Below, one piece after another: positions 35,979-44,169 of a DNA stretch of 64,000 nucleotides. Under the pieces are notes generated by a model. That model had not been told where the DNA came from, did not search any database, and saw only the letters and a program-made list of their open reading frames with translations. The translations under genes and the position numbers were made by a program. Source of the stretch: Calothrix sp. PCC 7716 (lineage in GTDB: Bacteria > Cyanobacteriota > Cyanobacteriia > Cyanobacteriales > Nostocaceae); the NCBI RefSeq assembly GCF_019977735.1, contig NZ_AP025019.1, positions 124,001 through 188,000 on the forward strand, in the 5' to 3' direction. Each line of letters starts with the position of its first letter. The stretch's first letter is position 1.

Positions 35979-36293
35979 ATGTTAAGTGATTTTACTCAAG
36001 AAGAAGGCAAAAGTATTCCCCAGAATGGAAGCTTATATAGTGAATATCTCGACTGGCTTATAAAAACTTATGGAAATGATAAAGCTGCTTTTATACATTA
36101 TTTACATAGGTATTATCATTTAACATGGGATGAATATTGGCTGCACGATGAAGAAAATAGATGGAGAATGGCTTATCGAATTTTAGATAGACTTGCTGAT
36201 ATTGGAGGTTCTCAGCTTCCTATAGAAGTTGAAGAAGATTTAGAAAAGTGTCCACCAGAACTGGTTAATAAATTTTGTAACTACTATCAATAA
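35979..36293 (+). CDS. Hypothetical partner of the TerY-P-like cluster
   Basis: The 104-residue protein is rich in Trp, Tyr and His (YLHRYYHLTWDEYWLHDEEN) and helical. It lies 35 bp after the kinase gene on the same strand and so is probably the fourth gene of the operon. Family unknown; it may be a target or scaffold. Confidence 0.65.
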   Translation: MLSDFTQEEGKSIPQNGSLYSEYLDWLIKTYGNDKAAFIHYLHRYYHLTWDEYWLHDEENRWRMAYRILDRLADIGGSQLPIEVEEDLEKCPPELVNKFCNYYQ

Positions 36294-36590
36294 CGCAACG
36301 CTATCACCAAACAAAAAAACTGTAGTGACTGCCGTTTCTGTTGTTTGATTCGAGAGCAGCAAAGCGGCGCCTTCTCTTGACACTTTCATTACGCTACGAA
36401 TATAACAATAACTCTAGCTGCATTTTCAGGTGCCAATTACAGTGTCGAATTGCTGGTAATTTTACCGTTACTGTACCACCGCAGCACGCGCGCTCTTTCG
36501 TAAGAAAATATACTAAAAAACCCCGAACAACCAATTCGAGGTGTCGAAATATATTCAATTAATATAGATACAGTGTCAAACGGCAGAAAA

Positions 36591-37379
36591 TCATGGCGCC
36601 GTTTCCATTGTTTCAAGTACCGTTTCAAACCATCTCAGGTGTTGCACTGTTTTGTCGCATCCTTTGGCAGTATTTAATGTCATTTGTGAATGTGGTTTAC
36701 CTTTATCTGTGGGGAGATAGTCAGGATTACCATCGGGATTACGCACTTGAAAACCTTGTTCAATCAAAAGCTTATTAACCCGCTGCGATGACCATGTTTC
36801 GCCAGTGCGTTCTGTAAGTATTTCACCCAATTGTTTAGGTGCCAGTAATTTTTCTTCCACTGGGACAAGCAGCATTGACTTTGCTTCTTGCGCTTCTGGC
36901 AATAAGTGAGGATACCTTTTACTCATCGCGTTTAGCTTGGCGCCGGCTACTAATTTTACGTCAAGTCCAGCTTTACCAAGTGTCAGGTCAAGCAAGGTCG
37001 AAATTTCTTCCAAAGATGGTATTGGAAGTTGAGGCGCCTCAACCTCAACTTGGGGTAGCTCGTATTTACCAGTGCGTCGAATGGTTGGAATTACGTCTTT
37101 GGTAATCCATTTCTTAAAGCGTTTTTCCTGTGGCTTTCGACTGGTGAGAGTAAGGGAATACAGACCAGACTCGTTAACCGTTGCTAGTTCTTGCTTTCCA
37201 CCAGGGGTGTCGATAATAACGACGCCCTTTTCATCCTCATCAAGTCGGCTAAGTGCATCACGATTATTACGTATGTCTAGCACTGCACAAACATCAACTG
37301 CAATCCATTCCGGTTTGTCAGCCGTACCAACAAAACGAACTTCCTTGGACTCGAAATTGAAAATAGTTAAATTACTCAT
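36591..37379 (-). CDS. BRO/KilA-type antirepressor-like protein
   Basis: Residues 1-105 form a BRO-N domain: FNFESKEVRFVGTADKPEWIAVDVCAVL, later NESGLYSLTLTSRKPQEKRF and WITKDVIPTIRRTGKY. These are hallmark motifs of phage antirepressors. The C-terminal 130 residues form a second domain (LGEILTERTGETWSSQRVNKLL) with a winged-helix look. Such proteins bind DNA and regulate phage or plasmid genes. It is a single gene facing left. A GGCGCC site overlaps its last codons. Confidence 0.85.
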   Translation of the reverse strand: MSNLTIFNFESKEVRFVGTADKPEWIAVDVCAVLDIRNNRDALSRLDEDEKGVVIIDTPGGKQELATVNESGLYSLTLTSRKPQEKRFKKWITKDVIPTIRRTGKYELPQVEVEAPQLPIPSLEEISTLLDLTLGKAGLDVKLVAGAKLNAMSKRYPHLLPEAQEAKSMLLVPVEEKLLAPKQLGEILTERTGETWSSQRVNKLLIEQGFQVRNPDGNPDYLPTDKGKPHSQMTLNTAKGCDKTVQHLRWFETVLETMETAP

Positions 37380-37490
37380 GATTTTTTTACCAAGAAAGAG
37401 GCGCCTATTACAAAAGAGGTTGACCCTATACTGAGATTTGTTGCCAAAATCGTAAGAGACACAGATATTGAATTACGTATTACTATTTAT

Positions 37491-37799
37491 GTGAAAGGAA
37501 ATATCATCAGTGGGTTAGCAATATCACCACAAAGATATTTTGATGGTATAGCCAAGGAATTTGAGAAAGCGAAAGGGAGTCAAGAGGTAAGTCAAGCCTT
37601 GGCAGAAGGTTTTAGAATGTACCGTGATTTGGTAACGAATGAGAGTGAAGAAAATCAAGGTGACAAGCTTGACCCAGTATACATAAACCTTAAAAACGCC
37701 AAGTTTATTTCTGGTACGGTGTTTAACGTTAATGATAGTGGTGTTTATTGGAGAGGGCGACTAGACCAAATAGATGGGTTTTCCTTCGGTAACATTTAA
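37491..37799 (+). CDS. GvpU-like hypothetical protein, start uncertain
   Basis: From the GTG at 37491 the product is 102 residues. Convincing coding sequence continues upstream in the same frame to about 37389 (EVDPILRFVAKIVRDTDIEL), where no ATG, GTG or TTG exists before the stop at 37368. So either an ATT/CTG codon starts the protein or the 5' end has been damaged. The pattern TDIELRITIYVKGNIISGLAIS resembles gas-vesicle accessory GvpU-like proteins; no gas vesicle genes are near, so the role is unknown. Confidence 0.6.
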   Translation: MKGNIISGLAISPQRYFDGIAKEFEKAKGSQEVSQALAEGFRMYRDLVTNESEENQGDKLDPVYINLKNAKFISGTVFNVNDSGVYWRGRLDQIDGFSFGNI

Positions 37800-37861
37800 C
37801 AATGGTACGTGCGCGGTTGTAGGTGCCGCACTAAAATAGACGCGCCGAAGCGGTGTTAAGA

Positions 37862-37958
37862 TTGAAGAATTGACTTGATTTATCGTTAATAATGAACAAT
37901 CATGTCGCAATTCTTCAAACCTTTACATGCTAATACTTTTCAAGCCATGTAAAGGTTT
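37862..37958. repeat. Two inverted repeats in tandem
   Basis: TTGAAGAATTG (37862-37872) pairs with CAATTCTTCAA (37908-37918). AAACCTTTACATG (37917-37929) pairs with CATGTAAAGGTTT (37946-37958) and is followed by two more T's. The second could terminate the gene at 37491-37799; it also covers the end of the zinc-ribbon relic. Confidence 0.6.
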
Positions 37959-37976
37959 TTACACTTATCTCGGTTT
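37925..37976. repeat. Copy 1 of a 52-bp dispersed repeat
   Basis: This is about 85 per cent identical to 63791-63843, with the last 24 bp (GTTTTTACACTTATCTCGG and flanks) identical. On the minus strand it encodes the end of the zinc-ribbon relic (NRDKCKNL). Confidence 0.7.
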
Positions 37977-38160
37977 GGCACTATTTTGGTGGAGTGTTTG
38001 TTACACTGAGTCATCCAGGCACATTCCGGACAACCCCAATCTACGCGCGCAGTACAGTCGCGGTCGAAGGTATATTGACACTGTGGACATTTACCCGTAA
38101 ACATTGGGTGAGCAGGAACTTCGCTGCTGCTTTTCTCTTAAAACTCGATTATCATTATAG
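37940..38160 (-). pseudogene. Zinc-ribbon protein relic, paralogue of 31215-31541
   Basis: The minus strand reads TYNDNRVLREK in one frame, then shifts to SSEVPAHPMFTGKCPQCQYTF and GCPECAW before a TGA at 37942. This lines up with YNGEVMRQ and SHPLFTGACPKCNYKF, CPACGW of the intact gene. The frameshift and the missing N-terminal cysteine half show that it is broken. Confidence 0.7.
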
Positions 38161-38190
38161 GTAAAATGTTAAAATTGCTGGCTGGGAATA

Positions 38191-39510
38191 ATGCATTCAA
38201 AAATTTATTTACCTAACAGCAGCATTTACATGAGTAAGTCAAATAAAAAGAATCCTCCGTTATATCAATATCATCCAATACGCTTTGCAGCAATTAGAGA
38301 GCCTTATATAACTGAGGCTGTTAATATTTTACTCCGGGACTGTAGAGACGGCGCCCATCCTATCTTCTTATTACCTCCCCAAACACAAAAAGAGACTGAT
38401 ACTTATTTTTATAAGTTGATACTTAACCATATTGCATCATCAACATCAAAGGAGTTATATCCGACTTATTTGAGAAAAATGTATAAGATGTGTGAGTCAT
38501 ATTATACCCTAGGTAATGAAGCAGGCTCTGAACTTTTATATGAGTATTTACAAACCTACTACACTGATGATTTGATAATTTTTGAGCAAAATACATCGTT
38601 TAATTACTATGGAAAAAATATCTTTGAATTTCCACCTCATTTATTAGAGTTATTCTCACAAACTGATGTAGATTCGGTACTTACAAAAGATATTCTCTTG
38701 CCATTTGGTACAATTTATGTGCATTTTGGTAAACAAGAGAATATAAAGGTTTATGGCAATATCAGTTATATAGTTTCTAAGTGTAAATCACAACTACCCT
38801 TTACAGCTAATAATCAAGAGGATATTCATTTTCTACTCGACGGTGCCTATATTAGTCAGCATCCGGAAGCTAATGATTTAAAGATTGCCTTCACGAGTGT
38901 AAAAAATCAAGCTAGCAAATTTACTAGTAACTGTGTTGACTCTTACGAAGAAATAGTTAGCATTGTTCTAAAACAAGCTTCTACAGATATGACTATTAAA
39001 GAAGGAGTAGAATCAATACGAAAAATATTACGTCATGATAAAGTTTATCAAACGTCGCAATTAGACATAGATACAACAATCAACCAAATCATCGAATATT
39101 TAAAACTAGCTATAAACTGTGCTTTGTATTTACAGTCTTATCCCGATGACATCACCGAAGATTACCCTACTGAGGCGCCTGCAAATCTAGTAACCCAAAC
39201 AAAAAGAAACTCTGGGGTAAAAGCAATAGCAGAAAAGAAATTAACACAGTTGGGGTATAAAAAGATAAAATTTTGCGGCAAACGCCGTGCGTCTACATCC
39301 TTCCCAACAATCGATACCGAACGCGCGTTAACAGATGATGATTCGGAGCGCACAGTTCAGCCACATCGGCGCCGTGCCCACCTGCGTAAACAGCGGTATG
39401 GCACAAATTTACAATCATGGCGTTACATATGGATTAAAGAAAGTATAATTCATAAGGATAAATACCAAAACTCTTCACCGCAATACCGAATATACGAAGT
39501 CAGCGAATAA
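38191..39510 (+). CDS. Hypothetical protein with AcrVA2-like C-terminal motif
   Basis: The ATG at 38191 has a GGGA site 5 bp upstream; MSKSNKK at 38230 is a possible alternative start. The 439-residue product is a soluble alpha/beta protein. Its C-terminus carries VQPHRRRAHLRKQRYG and WRYIWI, close to the RPH-x-R-R-G-H signature at the end of AcrVA2, the anti-CRISPR that targets Cas12a mRNA, and of many related phage and plasmid proteins. Most relatives of this type have no proven anti-CRISPR activity, so the motif only suggests a link to mobile elements. It is a single gene. Confidence 0.65.
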   Translation: MHSKIYLPNSSIYMSKSNKKNPPLYQYHPIRFAAIREPYITEAVNILLRDCRDGAHPIFLLPPQTQKETDTYFYKLILNHIASSTSKELYPTYLRKMYKMCESYYTLGNEAGSELLYEYLQTYYTDDLIIFEQNTSFNYYGKNIFEFPPHLLELFSQTDVDSVLTKDILLPFGTIYVHFGKQENIKVYGNISYIVSKCKSQLPFTANNQEDIHFLLDGAYISQHPEANDLKIAFTSVKNQASKFTSNCVDSYEEIVSIVLKQASTDMTIKEGVESIRKILRHDKVYQTSQLDIDTTINQIIEYLKLAINCALYLQSYPDDITEDYPTEAPANLVTQTKRNSGVKAIAEKKLTQLGYKKIKFCGKRRASTSFPTIDTERALTDDDSERTVQPHRRRAHLRKQRYGTNLQSWRYIWIKESIIHKDKYQNSSPQYRIYEVSE

Positions 39511-39555
39511 ACCCAAGCTTTATGATTACAGTGATTGTGGGAGCGGAGTAATTTA

Positions 39556-39588
39556 AGGCACCGTGTTTTATGAGTTTGTAGGTTTGCA
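39556..39588. repeat. 33-bp direct repeat, left copy
   Basis: The repeat begins AGGCACCGTG and is 32/33 identical to 43929-43961. The pair flanks the Shedu and nuclease genes. Confidence 0.75.
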
Positions 39589-39739
39589 CATGCGATAAAT
39601 TTAGTTACTATGCCAAAAAGTTCAATATTTGATAAAGTAACTTGATTTTAGACCACTTTCTACACTAACTTGCTCGCTTTTTAGAGTAGCGCCTCTGGCT
39701 GTGGAGTTTTACTAATCAGCCAAAGTAAGCGTGCGTATT

Positions 39740-40927
39740 CTAATCAGCATATACGTTAATCAAATTTTCTCCTCTCCGAAGCAAGTCGGTATAAGTTAAA
39801 ACTTCTATTCCATGTAGAGAGTGGTTGAGTCTCCTAAAGGCTTCCTTTTTTGTATCGCTCCAATCGTCTGACTTTCCTATTAGAATAAAGGCACGTGGTT
39901 TTATTGTACTTAATTCGAGTGATAGTTCCTGTTTTAACTTTTGAGCAATTATCAGTTGATGTAACTCTATTTCTGATAAATATTTTATAACTTGTCCAAT
40001 AGCTTCGTTTACTTCACCAGACCATCTAAATGCCCCAGGATGAGATTTATCTTCTTTAATCACTGCATGTGATGGCTTTTTTATTTCTAAAATATCAACA
40101 AAACCATCAGGGGTTGGAAACAAATAGTCAAGAATACTTTTGAAGCCTACTTGCGGGTGTCCTATGGGCATTCCATATTGAATACCAAATAACCAATTAT
40201 TTTTATATATCCATTCTTGCCAGGAGTCGTTACCACTAGCTTCTGGATAATCTTTTTCTAATCTTTCTCTAAATTCTTGCAATTTGTTTTTGTAAGCAGT
40301 GAGCTTACTTTTATCAAGTAAATCATTTAATTGCTGCACTTGTTGTTGTAAATCTATATTTTTTAATTGTAATATATTGTTAACTTCAATTATCATTTGT
40401 GCATGAAGTTCCAATTTGTCATTATTGTCCAAACGCTTGGGGGAATTGTCAAATTTATCCTTTATTATTCTTTGACGATTTTCAAATTCTTCTTGATAGT
40501 CCTGGTAAACACGCTCTCGCAGAACTTCCAGTAGTTTCCAATATCCATCATTATCTTTAAATAAAACGTTATCGTATACTTTGCCACCATGCCAAGACCG
40601 TTCTTTCTCAAATAATTGTGAAATTCTTTGATAAGCACTATTAAGGCTTTTTAATGATTCATTAGACAAAACAGGAGTACTACATCTACAAGGTTTCAAT
40701 TTTTTATGAATATTACCGCTTTTGGAAATACTAAATCTAATGAATAGAGGTTCATTAAGACAAATTGAAATAAATGATTGAGTTTTTATTATATCAACAT
40801 TACTTACATTATTAATACTAATAAAATATCGCTTTAATGTTTTATCAAAATCGCCTGATGGATTAACAATAACGACGATTTGGGCATTTTTTGGTAGAAA
40901 TTCAATATCTCGGTTCAAGACTGACAT
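39740..40927 (-). CDS. sduA: Shedu-type (SduA) defence nuclease
   Basis: The 395-residue protein has a C-terminal domain with the SWQEWIYKNNWLFGIQYG motif and a PD-(D/E)xK-like active site: ILDYLFPTPDGFVDILEIKKP-type Asp near 267 and E-x-K near 282-284, followed by SGEVNEAIGQVIKYL. This order is that of the DUF4263/SduA nuclease of the Shedu anti-phage system. The N-terminal 110 residues and a central coiled coil (about 165-235) would sense or oligomerise. Shedu acts as a single gene, and this one stands alone. It has no GGCGCC sites, unlike its surroundings. Confidence 0.8.
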   Translation of the reverse strand: MSVLNRDIEFLPKNAQIVVIVNPSGDFDKTLKRYFISINNVSNVDIIKTQSFISICLNEPLFIRFSISKSGNIHKKLKPCRCSTPVLSNESLKSLNSAYQRISQLFEKERSWHGGKVYDNVLFKDNDGYWKLLEVLRERVYQDYQEEFENRQRIIKDKFDNSPKRLDNNDKLELHAQMIIEVNNILQLKNIDLQQQVQQLNDLLDKSKLTAYKNKLQEFRERLEKDYPEASGNDSWQEWIYKNNWLFGIQYGMPIGHPQVGFKSILDYLFPTPDGFVDILEIKKPSHAVIKEDKSHPGAFRWSGEVNEAIGQVIKYLSEIELHQLIIAQKLKQELSLELSTIKPRAFILIGKSDDWSDTKKEAFRRLNHSLHGIEVLTYTDLLRRGENLINVYAD

Positions 40928-41281
40928 AATTAATTTATAAAATTATTTTATCATAGTAAATAGTAAAAAATTTCACGATGATAATACAGCATGAGCATAA
41001 TATCATCGGGAGCATTGTTATTGATAGCAACCACGATACCAACCTATGCAGTTTCTCTGGCCTGACATTTGCTGCAATTATTATAAACTCGTTTGGGCGA
41101 GTGAGTGCATAACACTAGTTTCAAACGTGCGCTTAAATTTTTATTCGGTGTAAGATTTTTATGAAATTTCAAATTACACCGAATAAAGCTTGCGGCTTAC
41201 AATACCAATAATCAAAAACAGATTAATCTTTTTCTGTTTTGATAGTATTTATAATGCTTCTAGCTTCGTAGCACAAAATAT

Positions 41282-41338
41282 TTATAATGAGTATTTACAA
41301 CTACCAGCATTAGACGCAGCTTTTGCACTTGAATTTAC
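41282..41338 (-). pseudogene. Displaced C-terminal tail of the upstream nuclease
   Basis: Just past the stop of the nuclease gene, in another frame, the strand reads VNSSAKAASNAGSCKYSL then TAA. This matches the end of the second nuclease (SGAKAASNAGKCKYSS at 59245-59291). It is what remains of the ancestral tail after the cysteine-rich module was added. Confidence 0.65.
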
Positions 41339-42042
41339 CTATCTGTGGTATAACAAACAGGCGCCTCACCACCAGGTCTGGAGTAGGAAGAACGACCACC
41401 ACAGCTACCACCTCTTCTATCCAAATCGTAGGGACATTCGCATCCTTGCCCTTGTTTTGCTGCGCGAATTGGCATAGGAGTAGGAGGAATAGTAGTTGAT
41501 GCAGTATTACCACTACATGGCTTTGATTCTCTAGCTTGCTTCCAGGAATTAGAGGGATTCCACACACCTAACCCCTCACTTCTTGCCGCTCTTTCCGCAC
41601 TCAGGAAAGAATTACGAGAACCAGCACAATTGCTAAGATACTTACAGAATATAACAGCGCGACCTTCTCTAACCAATTGTAAATTTACACTTGTATCACC
41701 CTGATATATTTCAGCGACCAGGCGCCCGCTTTTATCTCTTCCTTGCTGACTTACTTTAACGTTGATAGTTTGACCCACTGGAGCTAATTGAGACAGTCTT
41801 TGAGTAGCTTGTTTGTCGAAGGGAGATTGCCCAATTTCGGGTGTATCGATACAAGCCAATCTAATTTTTTCGATACGATTTCCAATCTTTGCTAATAGTG
41901 TATCACCATCTTGGATTTTGGTGACCGTTGCTTGTTGCATCTGATTATTCTTAGCTTGTACTAAATCCGAAGTAGTAACGACTAAAAAAAATCCAAGGAT
42001 TATGCAGGATATAATAGCAAAACGTTTAACAATATTTTTCAT
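41335..42042 (-). CDS. Secreted staphylococcal-type nuclease with Cys-rich C-terminal module
   Basis: The 235-residue product has a signal peptide (about 1-30, ISCIILGFFLVVTTSDLVQA) and a thermonuclease (SNase) domain with KIQDGDTLLAKI, IRLACIDTPEIGQ and LVREGRAVIF, giving the usual Asp/Arg catalytic set. A Pro/Thr linker and a module CECPYDLDRRGGSCGGRSSY ending in VCY follow. It would degrade nucleic acid outside the cytoplasm. The same module ends the SH3 protein at 42540-43154. The displaced original tail lies just downstream. Confidence 0.85.
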   Translation of the reverse strand: MKNIVKRFAIISCIILGFFLVVTTSDLVQAKNNQMQQATVTKIQDGDTLLAKIGNRIEKIRLACIDTPEIGQSPFDKQATQRLSQLAPVGQTINVKVSQQGRDKSGRLVAEIYQGDTSVNLQLVREGRAVIFCKYLSNCAGSRNSFLSAERAARSEGLGVWNPSNSWKQARESKPCSGNTASTTIPPTPMPIRAAKQGQGCECPYDLDRRGGSCGGRSSYSRPGGEAPVCYTTDR

Positions 42043-42092
42043 AATTCAAGATATATTTAAATAATTACTCAGGGTATTACATTTATAAGTTA

Positions 42093-42539
42093 TTAGTTAA
42101 ATAACCGTAGTTGCTTTGGTTCAGTGATAATTAACTCCAACTTGTTGTTTACTCTTTTAGGAGAAACACCATTAATCTCTATCATTTTATTTTGCAATGA
42201 TAAAGTATTACCAGCATTTGGTATTCGATTTAATATATCGGAGGTTACAACGACGCTGTATAATTTACCACTACTACTAGATAAATTTAAACGAATCATT
42301 GTATCATCCGCGCGACTCCAACCATTAACCCTACCAATAATACTGGCATTTTTAGTTGTACCTGTTTGACGTGTGGAACCAGTAGCGCAGAAGAAATTCA
42401 CAGGATTTTTTGTAAAATCTGAACAACTTAGTACCTGTTCAGTTCTACGAGAAATACCCAAGAAGAACGAGTAGTCTGGCTCTTTATCTTTACCGAAATT
42501 AGCTTTTTTTTGTAATTCAGCAGGTGCATCTAAGAGGGC
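42093..42539 (-). CDS. OB-like hypothetical protein, 5' end truncated
   Basis: From a TTG at 42461 the product is 122 residues, but clear coding sequence runs further upstream in frame (LLDAPAELQKKANFGKDK and DYSFFLGISRRTEQV) to about 42540. There it meets the divergent SH3 gene and no start is found. The second half (SIIGRVNGWSRADDTMIRL...) is beta-rich, like a small OB fold. The gene looks cut by a rearrangement at 42540. Confidence 0.6.
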   Translation of the reverse strand, partial: ALLDAPAELQKKANFGKDKEPDYSFFLGISRRTEQVLSCSDFTKNPVNFFCATGSTRQTGTTKNASIIGRVNGWSRADDTMIRLNLSSSSGKLYSVVVTSDILNRIPNAGNTLSLQNKMIEINGVSPKRVNNKLELIITEPKQLRLFN

Positions 42540-43154
42540 TTGACGCAGAGCCTCCCTGTCAGATTGCGAACTGAGGCGCCAGCTGTCAAAGTAACCAAAC
42601 CTACTCCAACCGAGGCGCCAGCTACTGAAGCTACCAAACTTATACCCACGGAGGTGCCAACTGCCGAAGTAGCGATTGAATCTACTCCAACCGAAGTGCC
42701 AACTGCCGAAGTTGAGACAAATATTACATCAACTCAACAGGCGACGCTTTTTTCTGAACAACCCGGTGAACGTATTAATGTTCGGGATGGCGCCTCGGTG
42801 AGAACTTACGCTCGTCACTACGGATTGGCGGGAGATAAAATTGAGGTATCTAGCAAAAAGCAAGATGAAAACGGTGCCACTTGGTATAAAGTTAAATTCG
42901 TGCAATCTGGAGCGAGAGGCTGGATACACAATAAGTTTGTTGCATTAGAAAGCGAATCATCAGCGCCTATTTCAGAAATCCCGGCACCAGTTCAAACCCC
43001 ACAAATAGTAAGCATTCAACCTATTCGAGAGTCGATATCGGGCAGTTGCGAATGCCCTTATGATACAGATAGGCGTGGTCGAAGCTGTGGTGGTCGTTCG
43101 GCATATTCTCGTCCAGGTGGTGCCAGCCCAGTTTGTTATGTAGGCGAGCAATAA
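42540..43154 (+). CDS. SH3b protein with Pro/Thr repeats and Cys-rich module
   Basis: This 204-residue frame starts at a TTG. It has four imperfect 12-14 residue repeats built on TPTE(A/V)P (residues 10-58) and a bacterial SH3 domain (about 70-135, GERINVRDGASVRTYARHYG to GARGWIHNKFV). A C-terminal module CECPYDTDRRGRSCGGRSAY ends in VCY. SH3b domains usually bind peptidoglycan, and the cysteines suggest an extracytoplasmic place, yet no signal peptide is present. This, with the TTG start, suggests that the 5' end is lost. Confidence 0.72.
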   Translation: MTQSLPVRLRTEAPAVKVTKPTPTEAPATEATKLIPTEVPTAEVAIESTPTEVPTAEVETNITSTQQATLFSEQPGERINVRDGASVRTYARHYGLAGDKIEVSSKKQDENGATWYKVKFVQSGARGWIHNKFVALESESSAPISEIPAPVQTPQIVSIQPIRESISGSCECPYDTDRRGRSCGGRSAYSRPGGASPVCYVGEQ

Positions 43155-43177
43155 CTTTGTTGGTGGTAAATTAAGAA

Positions 43178-43573
43178 ATGGTTTTTGGGAATCATGAGAT
43201 TAGTTATTCACTTATATATATGAAATTATTTCAATTCCTTAAACCAAAGCCAGTACACCCTACTATTGAGAGTTACGGGCAAATCAGAAGCGGTGCTTCA
43301 GAACAACAAATTCAATCAACGATGGAATGGCTGTTTGCAAGCTTAATGGCTGCTGGCTATTCTGGAAATTCGCATCTTGTTTGGTACAACGATGCCAAAC
43401 CTGACACTGATGTAGAAAAGCTAGTAAAAAAGCTTACACGTAATTCGGAACCAGTTTTCCTGTACCGTTGTGGTGGAAAAGTACAATCACCACCACATGG
43501 TTTCTACTGGCGAATGATGAACGAACATTCGTCCATGAGGATTTATCAGTTGGAATTGAAAGATTCTCATTGA
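43178..43573 (+). CDS. Hypothetical protein
   Basis: The 131-residue frame contains a compact domain (residues 30-130; ASEQQIQSTMEWLFASLMAA, then HLVWYNDAKPDTDVEKLV). MKLFQFLKPKP at 43220 is another possible start. No membrane span or motif is recognised. It may follow the SH3 gene in one transcript, with 23 bp between them. Confidence 0.55.
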   Translation: MVFGNHEISYSLIYMKLFQFLKPKPVHPTIESYGQIRSGASEQQIQSTMEWLFASLMAAGYSGNSHLVWYNDAKPDTDVEKLVKKLTRNSEPVFLYRCGGKVQSPPHGFYWRMMNEHSSMRIYQLELKDSH

Positions 43574-43684
43574 GCGCAGGTGCCCAAACAACTGCGAGCA
43601 TGAAGAATCGTAAGCTGGTAGTAAAGGTAATAAATCTTTTAAACACGCTAATCTAGTACATACATGTGTTTTAATTTACGATGC

Positions 43685-43873
43685 ATGACTAAAACCATAA
43701 TTGATCAGGTTATCAGCATTAACAGTTATGTATTAATAGTTTTTTATACAAGCGCCCACGGTTGGCAGTTTAGGGTAATAAGTCCTCTTGGGAGTATATA
43801 TGGTGAGCGTAAGACTTATTACTCAGCGCAAGCAGCGGAAAGCGCTGGGCGAAATTGGTTAAAACAAGTGTAA
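43685..43873 (+). CDS. Small hypothetical protein
   Basis: From the ATG at 43685 the 62-residue product has a beta-rich centre (HGWQFRVISPLGSIYGERKT) and a C-terminal helix (AQAAESAGRNWLKQV). An in-frame ATG lies at 43664. The pattern looks like genuine small protein sequence; family unknown. Confidence 0.5.
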   Translation: MTKTIIDQVISINSYVLIVFYTSAHGWQFRVISPLGSIYGERKTYYSAQAAESAGRNWLKQV

Positions 43874-43928
43874 AAGTTGGCGCCACCCCCATGTAGCATT
43901 CTTTATCTCTACAGATAACCAAGAATAC

Positions 43929-43961
43929 AGGCACCATGTTTTATGAGTTTGTAGGTTTGCA
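43929..43961. repeat. 33-bp direct repeat, right copy
   Basis: It begins AGGCACCATG and differs from 39556-39588 by one base. It lies 56 bp after the last small gene of the Shedu/nuclease segment. Confidence 0.75.
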
Positions 43962-44169
43962 TACAAGAATTGGCAGTTATACCAGAGCGATGAGTAACAA
44001 ATAAAACTATGATAGGTAATTGTTGATGGTATAATTTAAATATTAAAGCAATACATATGCACTATTAAAGTAAATATATTTTTACATAATAATCTTAGAT
44101 ATAAATTTAATATCAATAAGCTACAAACTAGTATTATCAAAGATTTGAAGCGTAAAACTAGCGATAGAT

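Noticed and set aside
36294-36590. Possible small gene between the TerY-P cluster and the BRO gene
   Set aside because: Frames here are short, lack ribosome binding sites and overlap the 3' end of the BRO gene; treated as intergenic.
41190-41477. 95-codon plus-strand frame opposite the secreted nuclease
   Set aside because: It is antisense to the nuclease and its displaced tail; the same antisense pattern appears at 59171-59368 only because the two nuclease tails are homologous.
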